Below, one piece after another: positions 56,969 to 64,000 of a stretch of 64,000 nucleotides of DNA (positions within the stretch are counted from its first letter, which is position 1; every line of letters begins with the position of its first letter). Made by a program: the position numbers and the translations under genes. The stretch is taken from positions 1 through 64,000 of the forward strand of contig JAITFN010000051.1 in assembly GCA_031281345.1 (NCBI GenBank). Reading direction: 5' to 3'. The notes beneath the pieces were generated by a model that was given only the letters and a program-made list of their open reading frames with translations, was not told where the DNA came from and ran no database searches. The stretch comes from Candidatus Fibrimonadaceae bacterium. GTDB taxonomy: Bacteria; Fibrobacterota; Fibrobacteria; Fibrobacterales; Fibrobacteraceae.

Positions 56969-57261
56969 AACCATATCTGCGAAGCATAAAAGCAAAATGG
57001 ACATTGCAAGACTATCCTGATAACACAACTTACGAAGCTGGATATTTAATTTCAAAAAATGCTGGCTGGCGTAGCATACGGCCTGTGATTGATACCAAAA
57101 AATGCTCTGGCTGCTTGCAATGCTATTTGCACTGCCCAGACGGGGTAATATCCAAACGCGATGGTGCTGTGGCTATTGATTATGATTTTTGCAAAGGTTG
57201 CGGTATATGCAAACGAATATGTAAATTGAAGGCGATAGAAATGGAGGCTGAATCAAAATGA
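56965..57261 (+). CDS. 2-oxoacid:ferredoxin oxidoreductase, delta subunit (2x[4Fe-4S] ferredoxin)
   Basis: Electron-transfer subunit of 98 residues. Two ferredoxin-type cluster motifs are visible: CSGCLQCYLHCP and CKGCGICKRICK, each CxxCxxCxxxC (the fourth cysteine of each is followed by P or K). It passes electrons between the TPP site and external ferredoxin. The N-terminal 35 residues include YPDNTTYEAGYLISKNAGWRS, typical of PorD/VorD. It overlaps the gamma and alpha genes by 4 nt each. Confidence 0.93.
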   Translation: MKPYLRSIKAKWTLQDYPDNTTYEAGYLISKNAGWRSIRPVIDTKKCSGCLQCYLHCPDGVISKRDGAVAIDYDFCKGCGICKRICKLKAIEMEAESK

Positions 57262-58427
57262 GCAGGGAATTTCTATCTGGCAACGAAGCCTTTGCTTATG
57301 GAATTAGATTAGCAGCACCACAGGTGATTTCTGCTTATCCAATTACTCCTCAAACCATAGTGGTGGAACGCCTTTCCGAAATGGTTGAAGACAAAAGCCT
57401 TAAATCTGAGTTCATTCACGTTGAATCAGAACACTCGGCTTTGTCTTGTGCGATTGGTGCGAGTGCTACAGGCGTGAGAACTTTTACCGCCACATCTTCG
57501 CAAGGGCTTTTATATATGGCAGAGTGCCTTGTTTATGCATCTGGTGGAAGATATCCCATTGTTATGATGAATGCAAATCGTTCAACCGCATTGCCCTGGA
57601 ATATCTATGGCGACCAAAGGGATTCGCTCTCTTTGCTGGACTGCGGGTGGATACAGGCTTATGCCAAAGATGCCCAAGAAAGCCTTGATTTGGCAATTTT
57701 AAGCTATTATATTGCAGAACATCCAAAAGTTTCCACGCCATTTATGGTGAATTTAGACGGCTTTCATTTAACCCACACTTATGAAATGGTAGAAGTGCCA
57801 GAATCTGAATTGGTTAAAAATTTTCTTTCCGATTACAATACAGATAATAAAATTGATTTTGAAAATCCTAAAAACATAGCTTTCTCGGCTGGGCCAGAAC
57901 ATAATTTCGCTTTTAAATACAAAGAGCATATAGGTATTTTAAATGCAAAAGAAATTATATCTGAGGCAGAACAAAAATTTGCACCCCTGTTTGGCAGGGA
58001 ATATTCTGGGCTTGTGGAAGCATATCGCTGCGATGATGCCGAATATATATTGATCACTCTGGGTTCTATTTTCGGGTTGTGCAGTGATGTGGCAGATGAG
58101 TTGAGGAATGAAGGCGTAAAAACAGGGGTGCTACGTCTTAGATACATGCGTCCTTTTCCAAATAAAGAAATTGCGGATATTGCACGTAATGCAAAGGCAG
58201 TTGCGGTGTTGGAAAAAGATATTTCTTTTGGCAATGAAGGCAGCGTTTATACAAATGTGAATTCCGCTTTGCAAAAAGCGGGGCTTTCCGTTCCATCTTT
58301 GAATTTCATAGGTGGGTTGGGGGGGCGGGATATTTCCGAAGAAGATATACGGGAAATTTTCAACAAACTTAGCCAAGGCAAAACTGCGGTGCATTTTATA
58401 GGGATTGAAGAGGGAGCTATAATATGA
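57258..58427 (+). CDS. 2-oxoacid:ferredoxin oxidoreductase, alpha subunit
   Basis: Alpha subunit of 389 residues providing the pyrimidine part of the TPP site. SREFLSGNEAFAYGIRLA, SAYPITPQTIVVERLSE (the YPITPxT motif), VESEHSALSCAIGASATG, TATSSQGLLYMAE and GDQRDSLSLLDCGW are seen, and the C-terminal domain (about 250-380) has RLRYMRPFPNKEI. The catalytic core is intact. Four-nt overlaps with both neighbours indicate coupled synthesis of the complex. Closest in look to VorB/PorA of the four-subunit class. Confidence 0.94.
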   Translation: MSREFLSGNEAFAYGIRLAAPQVISAYPITPQTIVVERLSEMVEDKSLKSEFIHVESEHSALSCAIGASATGVRTFTATSSQGLLYMAECLVYASGGRYPIVMMNANRSTALPWNIYGDQRDSLSLLDCGWIQAYAKDAQESLDLAILSYYIAEHPKVSTPFMVNLDGFHLTHTYEMVEVPESELVKNFLSDYNTDNKIDFENPKNIAFSAGPEHNFAFKYKEHIGILNAKEIISEAEQKFAPLFGREYSGLVEAYRCDDAEYILITLGSIFGLCSDVADELRNEGVKTGVLRLRYMRPFPNKEIADIARNAKAVAVLEKDISFGNEGSVYTNVNSALQKAGLSVPSLNFIGGLGGRDISEEDIREIFNKLSQGKTAVHFIGIEEGAII

Positions 58428-59302
58428 ACGTGAATGCCAATACATTAAATGAAGATGAATTTTTTTATGGTCATAAAGCATGCGCCGGCTGCGGCGGCAG
58501 TTTGGCAGTGCGTATTGCCTTAAAGGTACTCGGCAAAAGAGCGGTTGCTGTGCTTCCTGCTGGTTGCATGTCTGCGGTTGGGTTTAATTTTCCACAGCTC
58601 TGTTTTGCAAACAATGCAATTATATCTACCTTTGCTGGAACCGCCTCAATGCTCACAGGAATTGAAGCTGGGCTTAGGGCAAAAGGAATCACGGATTTTG
58701 TTGCAGTGGGTTTTGCAGGTGACGGTGGAACAGCAGATATTGGAATTCAGGCACTTTCTGGGGCAATAGATAGAGACGATAATATACTTTATATTTGCTA
58801 CGATAATGAGGCTTATATGAATACAGGTGTGCAAAAAAGTTCTTTAACTCCTTTTGGAGCAAAAACAACCACAACGCCTGCGGGGGGGAATGTGCGTGGA
58901 AATTTGCGCCCTAAAAAGAACATGTTTGAAATTGTGGCGGCTCACGGCATTAAATACGCAGCAACAGCGAGCATAGGCTATCTACCGGATTATATGAAAA
59001 AAGTGCAACACGCTTCAGAAATAAAAGGAACTAAATATATTCACGTAATAGCACCCTGCCCAACTGGTTGGGGAATTGCACCAGATGAATCTGTTGAAAT
59101 TGCAAAAGAAGCCGTGGATTGCGGGCTATGGATTCTTGCCGAATATGAAAATGGAATTTTCAGTGTAAACACAAAACCGAAAAATCTATCTGCCCTTAGA
59201 ACGCATATAAAAAAGCAAGGGAGATTTAAGCACCTTACAGATGAGGATATTGATCATATAGAATCACTGAGGGATTCAAAATGGGAAAACGGAGGACAAT
59301 AA
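58424..59302 (+). CDS. 2-oxoacid:ferredoxin oxidoreductase, beta subunit (TPP-binding)
   Basis: Beta subunit of 292 residues binding TPP diphosphate and a proximal [4Fe-4S] cluster. Cluster cysteines lie in HKACAGCGGSL and later in LPAGCMSAVG. The TPP/Mg motif is GFAGDGGTADIGIQALSGA...NEAYMNTG. HVIAPCPTGWGI near residue 207 is typical of PorB/VorB-type subunits. Substrate is undetermined: side-chain pocket residues cannot be assigned by eye. It starts 4 nt inside the alpha gene and ends 1 nt before the CoA-ligase start. Confidence 0.94.
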   Translation: MNVNANTLNEDEFFYGHKACAGCGGSLAVRIALKVLGKRAVAVLPAGCMSAVGFNFPQLCFANNAIISTFAGTASMLTGIEAGLRAKGITDFVAVGFAGDGGTADIGIQALSGAIDRDDNILYICYDNEAYMNTGVQKSSLTPFGAKTTTTPAGGNVRGNLRPKKNMFEIVAAHGIKYAATASIGYLPDYMKKVQHASEIKGTKYIHVIAPCPTGWGIAPDESVEIAKEAVDCGLWILAEYENGIFSVNTKPKNLSALRTHIKKQGRFKHLTDEDIDHIESLRDSKWENGGQ

Positions 59303-59303
59303 A

Positions 59304-60626
59304 ATGAGTGAATACTGGGACAAACAGATAGAAACGATTTCTCGCGAAGAGCTAGAAAAAATGCAGCTTGAGAGCTTGAAAGAAATTGTGAATTTTGCCT
59401 ATAATAATGCGGCTCATTACAAACACGCATTTGATGTAGCAAAAGTATCGCCAAATGATATAAACTCGCTTGCCGACCTTGCGAAATTCCCTTTTGTGGA
59501 TAAGCAAACCGAGCGTGAAACGCAGGGCGTTGGAAGCCTTTTGGGTGAAATGTGCGCCGTGCCAGAGACAGATGTTGTTTTTGTATCTGCTTCCAGCGGT
59601 TCAACAGGCGTTCCCACTTTGAGCCCTTTTACCAAAACTGATTTTGATGAATGGCAAGATGTGGAGAGCCGTTTGTTTTATATGGCGGGAATGCGCAACA
59701 CAGATAGATATGTGCACGCCTTGAATTTCACCTTGTTTGTTGGTGGCCCCGATGTTATAGGGGCGCAGAATTTGGGTGCGCTTTGTATATGGGCAGGAAC
59801 AGTTCCCTCAGATAGGCTGTTGTTTATACTTAAAGAATTCAAACCCACAATTATTTGGACTACGCCCTCTTATGCTTGGTATTTGGGCGAAACAGCCAAA
59901 AAGAGCGGAATTGACCCAGCTAAAGACCTTTCCATAAGGAGAATTATTGTGGCAGGGGAGGCTGGTGGCAGCATAGAAGCAACCCGCACCGCTATAGAAA
60001 CGCTTTGGAATGCTCAGTTGTTTGATTTCTATGGAATTTCCGATATATTTGGTGCTTGCGCCGGTATGTGCGAGGCAAAAGATGGCTTGCATATTGCCGA
60101 AGACCATATTTTGGTGGAAACAGTGGATTTGAGAACAGGCAATCCTATACCAGACGGCGAGCAAGGCGAACTTATATTGACCACGCTTCGCAAACACGCC
60201 CGCCCGATGATTCGTTTTCGCACAGGCGATATTGGCTATGTAAACCGAAACAAATGTTCCTGCGGAAGGACTCATACCCGCATTTACATAACGGGCAGAA
60301 AAGACGATATGTTCATAGTGTCTGGCGTTAATATTTTCCCAAGTGATGTGGAGTTTGTAATTCGCGGACTTAGCGGGATAACCGGCGAGTATATGATTCG
60401 AGTGTCGGAAAAGAATTTCACCGCGCAGTACTCTGTAGATATTGAAAAACAACAGGGCAGTTCGGAATCCTATGATGAATTGGCAGCCCGTGTTTCTGCT
60501 GCACTTAAAACGCGAATTGGAGTTAAGCCTAGCAAGGTAACAGTGCTTGCGGACGGTGCCCTGCCTCGCGCCACGCATAAAGCAAAACGCCTGATTGATG
60601 AACGCAAGTTGAATTTCAATATATAA
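59304..60626 (+). CDS. PaaK-like AMP-forming acyl-CoA ligase
   Basis: Acyl- or aryl-CoA ligase of 440 residues, the size of phenylacetate-CoA ligase. Motifs: SASSGSTGVPT (P-loop), FYGISDIFGA, RFRTGDIGYV, GRKDDMFIVSGVNIFPSDVE and the C-terminal lysine region PRATHKAKRLIDER. A Cys cluster (KCSCGRTH) also fits the PaaK/coenzyme F390 synthetase subgroup. The enzyme spends ATP to AMP and PPi, so it works toward thioester formation. In this operon that points to activation of an imported acid before reductive carboxylation. The acid could be an arylacetate, a branched-chain or a methylthio acid. Confidence 0.88.
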   Translation: MSEYWDKQIETISREELEKMQLESLKEIVNFAYNNAAHYKHAFDVAKVSPNDINSLADLAKFPFVDKQTERETQGVGSLLGEMCAVPETDVVFVSASSGSTGVPTLSPFTKTDFDEWQDVESRLFYMAGMRNTDRYVHALNFTLFVGGPDVIGAQNLGALCIWAGTVPSDRLLFILKEFKPTIIWTTPSYAWYLGETAKKSGIDPAKDLSIRRIIVAGEAGGSIEATRTAIETLWNAQLFDFYGISDIFGACAGMCEAKDGLHIAEDHILVETVDLRTGNPIPDGEQGELILTTLRKHARPMIRFRTGDIGYVNRNKCSCGRTHTRIYITGRKDDMFIVSGVNIFPSDVEFVIRGLSGITGEYMIRVSEKNFTAQYSVDIEKQQGSSESYDELAARVSAALKTRIGVKPSKVTVLADGALPRATHKAKRLIDERKLNFNI

Positions 60627-60642
60627 AAGGAGTGATTGAAAT

Positions 60643-61806
60643 ATGCCAAAACTTTCGGAAAGAACTGCGGGATTTACTGACTCAGTTATTCGTCGTATGA
60701 CGCGAGTATCTCTGCAATATAATGCGGTTAACTTGTCTCAGGGATTTCCAGATTTTGACCCTCCAAAGGAAATATTGGATAGACTAGCAGAAATATCCGC
60801 ATTTGGACCTCACCAATATTCAATCACTTGGGGCGCACAGAATTTCAGAGAAGCCTTGGCACAAAAACAATCACGCTTTATGGGCAGAACCATTGACCCA
60901 AACGGTGAAATTGTTGTAACTTGCGGAAGCACCGAAGCTATGATGGCAGCGATGATGACTGTGACCGACCCGGGTGATAAGGTTGTTGTATTTTCGCCAT
61001 TCTATGAGAATTATGGTGCAGATGCCATACTTTCTGGTGCAGAACCTATTTATGTGCCACTAAACCCGCCTGAATTCAATTTCAATGTAGATGAACTTGA
61101 AAAGGCTTTTAAGCAACATCCCAAAGCTTTGATTTTGTGCAACCCGTCTAACCCCTGCGGCAAAGTGTTTAGTCTAGGTGAATTGGGAGTTATTGCAGAT
61201 TTGGCAAAAAAATATGATGTGTATGTTTTAACCGATGAAGTATATGAGCATATTGTTTATGCACCTCATAAACACACCTACATAGCTACCTTGCCGGGTA
61301 TGTTCGAGAGAACTTTGTCTTGCAGTTCTCTTTCCAAAACCTATTCAATCACAGGTTGGCGGCTTGGATATATAATTGCCCCGCCCGAAGTTGTGGAGAG
61401 AGCCAAAAAGGTTCACGATTTTTTAACAGTTGGTGCTGCGGCTCCGCTTCAAGAGGCTGCGATTATAGGGTTAAAGTTCAGCGATGATTACTATACAGAA
61501 TTGCTAAATAGATATACAGAAAAACGCGAATTATTTTTGAAAGGGCTTTCGCAAATTGGAATTCCCTATACGGAACCAGAAGGTGCATATTATGTTTTGT
61601 TGGATATTTCTGAATTCGGTTATGAAAGCGATTTAGAATTTTGCGAGAAACTCGCACGTGAAGTTGGTGTAGGTGCTGTGCCTGGCTCTAGTTTTTTCAA
61701 AAATGATATTCAGCATTTAATACGCCTGCATTTTGCAAAGAAAAACGAAACGCTTAATGAGGCTTTGAATCGTTTGGAACATATGAGAAAAAAGATGAAG
61801 AGGTAA
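60643..61806 (+). CDS. PLP aminotransferase, class I (methionine/aromatic type)
   Basis: Fold-type I aminotransferase of 387 residues. PLP Lys232 lies in CSSLSKTYSITGWRLGY; the N-terminal NLSQGFPDFDPP and FSPFYENYGADAILSGAEPIYVPL match the kynurenine aminotransferase/YbdL group, which prefers methionine, glutamine and aromatic amino acids over aspartate. NPSNPCGKVF and the Arg of IRLHFAK (carboxylate binding) are present. It could convert the 2-oxoacid made by the oxidoreductase to the amino acid, or run in the opposite direction. AAGGAG precedes the ATG, 16 nt after the ligase. Confidence 0.92.
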   Translation: MPKLSERTAGFTDSVIRRMTRVSLQYNAVNLSQGFPDFDPPKEILDRLAEISAFGPHQYSITWGAQNFREALAQKQSRFMGRTIDPNGEIVVTCGSTEAMMAAMMTVTDPGDKVVVFSPFYENYGADAILSGAEPIYVPLNPPEFNFNVDELEKAFKQHPKALILCNPSNPCGKVFSLGELGVIADLAKKYDVYVLTDEVYEHIVYAPHKHTYIATLPGMFERTLSCSSLSKTYSITGWRLGYIIAPPEVVERAKKVHDFLTVGAAAPLQEAAIIGLKFSDDYYTELLNRYTEKRELFLKGLSQIGIPYTEPEGAYYVLLDISEFGYESDLEFCEKLAREVGVGAVPGSSFFKNDIQHLIRLHFAKKNETLNEALNRLEHMRKKMKR

Positions 61807-61812
61807 AAGGAT

Positions 61813-62622
61813 ATGAGCAAACTTGTTGTTAAAAATGTAACTTTGAACTATGCAAACGGAAATAAATCCAATACAACAGCATTGGAAAACATAAATTTTT
61901 CCGTTAGCGAAGGTGAATTTTTAAGCATTATAGGTCCAAGTGGTTGTGGAAAAAGTTCCATTCTCAATTTGTTCACAGGACTGCTTTCTGCCTCCGAAGG
62001 CGAAATTTTACTGAATGGAAAAGCTATATCCGGTACGGGTTTAGATAGAGGTGTGGTGTTTCAGCACTATTCCTTGTTTCCGTGGATGTCTGCAAAGAAA
62101 AACATCAGCTTTGCACTTAGCCAGTCTTTTCCCTCAAAAAGCAAAAAGGAACTTACCCGCATAGCAGAAGATTATTTGGGGGCTATGGGGCTTAAAGGAT
62201 TTGAGGATAAATTCCCAGCCGAATTGTCCGGTGGTATGCAGCAAAGAGTTGCCATAGCCAAAGCCCTCGCTATGGATACCGAACTTATTTTAATGGACGA
62301 ACCCTTTGGCGCGGTGGATTCAAAAACACGTGTTGTATTACAAGACAAATTGCTCAATATGTGGGATAGCGGCGAACAGAAAAAAACGGTTGTTTTTATA
62401 ACCCACGATATTGATGAAGCCATATTTTTATCGGATAGAATTATTGTTATGTCATCTGGTCCTGGGCGTGTAAAGCGAGAAATAGCGGTGAACTTTGCAC
62501 GTCCCAGAGATCGTTTTTCGCTTACGAAAAATGCAGAATATGCGCATTTACGCAACGAAATAGTGAGCTTATTCTATGATGATTTGGCAAGCAAGATAGG
62601 TGGAGAGGAGGTTGTACTATGA
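61813..62622 (+). CDS. NitT/TauT-family ABC transporter ATPase
   Basis: ATPase of 269 residues for the importer. Walker A GPSGCGKSS, Q-loop VFQHYSLFPWMSA, signature LSGGMQQRVAIAKAL, Walker B LILMDEPFGAVDS and the H-switch ITHDIDEAIFLSDRI are intact. The DEPFGAVD and VKREIAVNFARPRDR blocks are typical of SsuB/TauB. AAAGGA precedes the ATG. It overlaps the permease gene by 4 nt, and it pairs with the lipoprotein encoded at 55392. Confidence 0.93.
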   Translation: MSKLVVKNVTLNYANGNKSNTTALENINFSVSEGEFLSIIGPSGCGKSSILNLFTGLLSASEGEILLNGKAISGTGLDRGVVFQHYSLFPWMSAKKNISFALSQSFPSKSKKELTRIAEDYLGAMGLKGFEDKFPAELSGGMQQRVAIAKALAMDTELILMDEPFGAVDSKTRVVLQDKLLNMWDSGEQKKTVVFITHDIDEAIFLSDRIIVMSSGPGRVKREIAVNFARPRDRFSLTKNAEYAHLRNEIVSLFYDDLASKIGGEEVVL

Positions 62623-63530
62623 AAAAATTTCTTCGCCTTGCAGATTTTATATTCATTGTGTTTTTAATCCTTGTGCTCGTTTTGCCTTCTGTGGTAAAAG
62701 CCCACAGTGCATATTTGGCAGGCTTAATCTCCATAACCTGGGTAATATTTATCGGTGCAAGAATATATAACAAAAGCTCCGAAAAAGTCATTGTGCTTGG
62801 CGATGCCTTGCTGGTTGTTTACATATTTTTGTTGCTCTGGGAACTTGCAACTTCTAAATTTGCTTGGTTGGATAAATTTCTCTATCCAACGCCCGGGGTG
62901 GTAATAAAAATGTTCATTGAGGATATGCCATTCTTGCTAAAAGGCTTGTTAAGTTCGTCTGGTTTGCTCGCCGGAGGTTTTGGTCTCGCTTTGATTACCG
63001 CTATTCCAATGGGCTTATACTTCGGTTATAAAAAGCGTTTAAAACTAGCGGCAAAACCCTTTGCAAAAATTTTGGGACCAATTCCGCCCATAGTGTACAT
63101 TCCCTATGCAATAGCGGTTTTACCAACGTTCAGAGCGGCATCCATATTCATAATATTTTTGGGAGCCTTTTGGCCAATTTTCATAAACACATTGAACGGA
63201 GTTTCTGATATTGACAAAAAAATTATGGATTCTGCCCGAATGTTAAATCTTAACGACAGGCAAATGCTTTTGAATGTGATACTACCGGGTTCAATATCTG
63301 CCATAATGTCTGGGGCAACAATAGGATTATCTTTCTCTTTTATTTTGTTGACCTCTGCGGAAATGATAGGTGCAACGAGTGGAATGGGTTGGCATGTGAA
63401 ATATTTTTCGGATTTTGCAGATTATCCGCGTGTTATTGTGGGTATTCTTTTTATTGGAATTATTGTAACTATAATAACATTTTTCTTTGATAAACTGGAG
63501 AAATATCTTTTGCGGTGGAGAAAAACTTGA
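62619..63530 (+). CDS. NitT/TauT-family ABC transporter permease
   Basis: Permease of 303 residues of the SsuC/TauC class. The first two helices (about 8-45) extend beyond the usual core. The core has [40 protein letters not shown] and the EAA loop ([29 protein letters not shown], about 205-232). Six or seven helices are likely. The start overlaps the ATPase stop as ATGA. cysK follows 22 nt downstream. Confidence 0.92.
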   Translation: MKKFLRLADFIFIVFLILVLVLPSVVKAHSAYLAGLISITWVIFIGARIYNKSSEKVIVLGDALLVVYIFLLLWELATSKFAWLDKFLYPTPGVVIKMFIEDMPFLLKGLLSSSGLLAGGFGLALITAIPMGLYFGYKKRLKLAAKPFAKILGPIPPIVYIPYAIAVLPTFRAASIFIIFLGAFWPIFINTLNGVSDIDKKIMDSARMLNLNDRQMLLNVILPGSISAIMSGATIGLSFSFILLTSAEMIGATSGMGWHVKYFSDFADYPRVIVGILFIGIIVTIITFFFDKLEKYLLRWRKT

Positions 63531-63552
63531 TTTTTTAAAAAGGAGGTTCACT

Positions 63553-64000
63553 ATGAAATCAGTTGCAAAAAATTTAACAGAGCTAATAGGAAACACTCCG
63601 TTGCTGGAACTTTCCAATTACGGAAAGAAAAAATCTCTTTCTGCTAGGATTGTGGCAAAGCTAGAATATTTCAATCCGCTTGGTAGCGTAAAAGACCGCA
63701 TAGGCTACGCAATGATAGCAGATGCAGAAGATAGAGGGCTTATCAAAAAAGAGACAACTATTATAGAACCTACCAGCGGAAACACAGGTATTGCGCTTGC
63801 ATTTGTATGTGCCGCCAAAGGATATAAACTCATTTTAACAATGCCAGAAACTATGAGCTTGGAGCGACGAAATTTGCTGAAAGCGCTTGGTGCAGAACTT
63901 GTGCTTACACCGGGCTCTGAGGGCATGAAGGGAGCTATTAAACGAGCTGAGGAACTATCCGCTCAAACGCCAAATTCTTTTATCCCCGGTCAGTTTGTAA
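63553..64000 (+). CDS. cysK: Cysteine synthase A, cut by the right window edge
   Basis: The frame is open from ATG 63553 (AGGAGG 6 nt upstream) to the end of the window, 149 residues of an expected 310 or so. PLP Lys47 lies in [11 protein letters not shown], the phosphate cradle in [11 protein letters not shown], and the family block [21 protein letters not shown] follows. N-terminal [10 protein letters not shown] is standard. It makes cysteine from O-acetylserine and sulfide. Position 22 nt after the transporter suggests it belongs to the operon and ties it to sulfur metabolism, although a generic amino-acid operon is also possible. Confidence 0.94.
   Translation, partial: MKSVAKNLTELIGNTPLLELSNYGKKKSLSARIVAKLEYFNPLGSVKDRIGYAMIADAEDRGLIKKETTIIEPTSGNTGIALAFVCAAKGYKLILTMPETMSLERRNLLKALGAELVLTPGSEGMKGAIKRAEELSAQTPNSFIPGQFV

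Overview
ORGANISM. The window looks like chromosome from an anaerobic, AT-rich, Gram-negative bacterium of the Fibrobacterota (Fibrobacteres). The main evidence is a surface lipoprotein with three FISUMP (Fibrobacter succinogenes major paralogous) domains, a lipoprotein with long poly-Ser linkers of the Fibrobacter kind, outer-membrane and SPOR proteins, and oxygen-sensitive enzymes (pyruvate:ferredoxin oxidoreductase, a second four-subunit 2-oxoacid oxidoreductase, HydE). Flagellar rod genes behind a sigma-54 promoter suggest a motile lineage, unlike the non-motile rumen type species. The phylum call is an inference from protein families; no rRNA gene is present.

LAYOUT. 1-3141: degenerate GGDEF protein (cut by the left edge) and a chemoreceptor. 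3131-6664 (minus): SPFH/zinc-ribbon pair followed by hydE. 6665-7583: repeat-rich gap and a DinJ-MazF toxin-antitoxin pair. 7665-10406 (minus): FISUMP lipoprotein. 10407-11285: repeat-rich intergenic DNA. 11286-21043 (plus): glmS, two lipoprotein cysteine peptidases (C10, C11) with a BACON-like lipoprotein between them, pilT-pilC, ogt, recA. 21047-26598 (minus): SPOR lipoprotein, RNA m5U methyltransferase, exported protein, GT2, leuD, folE, mlaF. 26634-32083 (plus): DUF4160/DUF2442 pair, EF-G paralogue, mlaC, amidohydrolase, Ser-rich lipoprotein. 32080-39511 (minus): five-gene sugar-type ABC transporter operon with unusual components, plus pepP. 39537-44075 (minus): rhomboid, tRNA-Ala, nifJ. 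44163-45930 (plus): sigma-54 promoter, flgB, flgC, a small unknown gene, fliE. 45927-51819: outer-membrane protein (minus), then TPR protein, FlgN-like protein, FlgS-type kinase and a DnaA-like pseudo-ATPase. 51982-53889: divergent helicase-associated protein and a small zinc-ribbon protein. 53896-64000 (plus): one long operon of porin, NitT/TauT-type ABC importer, four-subunit 2-oxoacid:ferredoxin oxidoreductase, PaaK-like CoA ligase, aminotransferase and cysK (cut by the right edge).

HOW IT WORKS TOGETHER. The last operon is the most striking unit. It encodes every step needed to import an organic acid, activate it with CoA, carboxylate it reductively with ferredoxin and transaminate the resulting 2-oxoacid to an amino acid, beside cysteine synthase. 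The substrate is not known; branched-chain, arylacetic and methylthio acids are candidates. A second theme is transcriptional. A -10-like element, TTTTC-TANNTT, lies 6-10 nt (usually 7) upstream of many start codons that lack a Shine-Dalgarno sequence, which predicts leaderless mRNAs. At three divergent gene pairs the two elements face each other as a near-palindrome and should form compact bidirectional promoters. The same element lies at normal distance upstream of Shine-Dalgarno genes, and it is paired with a perfect TTGACA -35 at 17 bp in front of tRNA-Ala.
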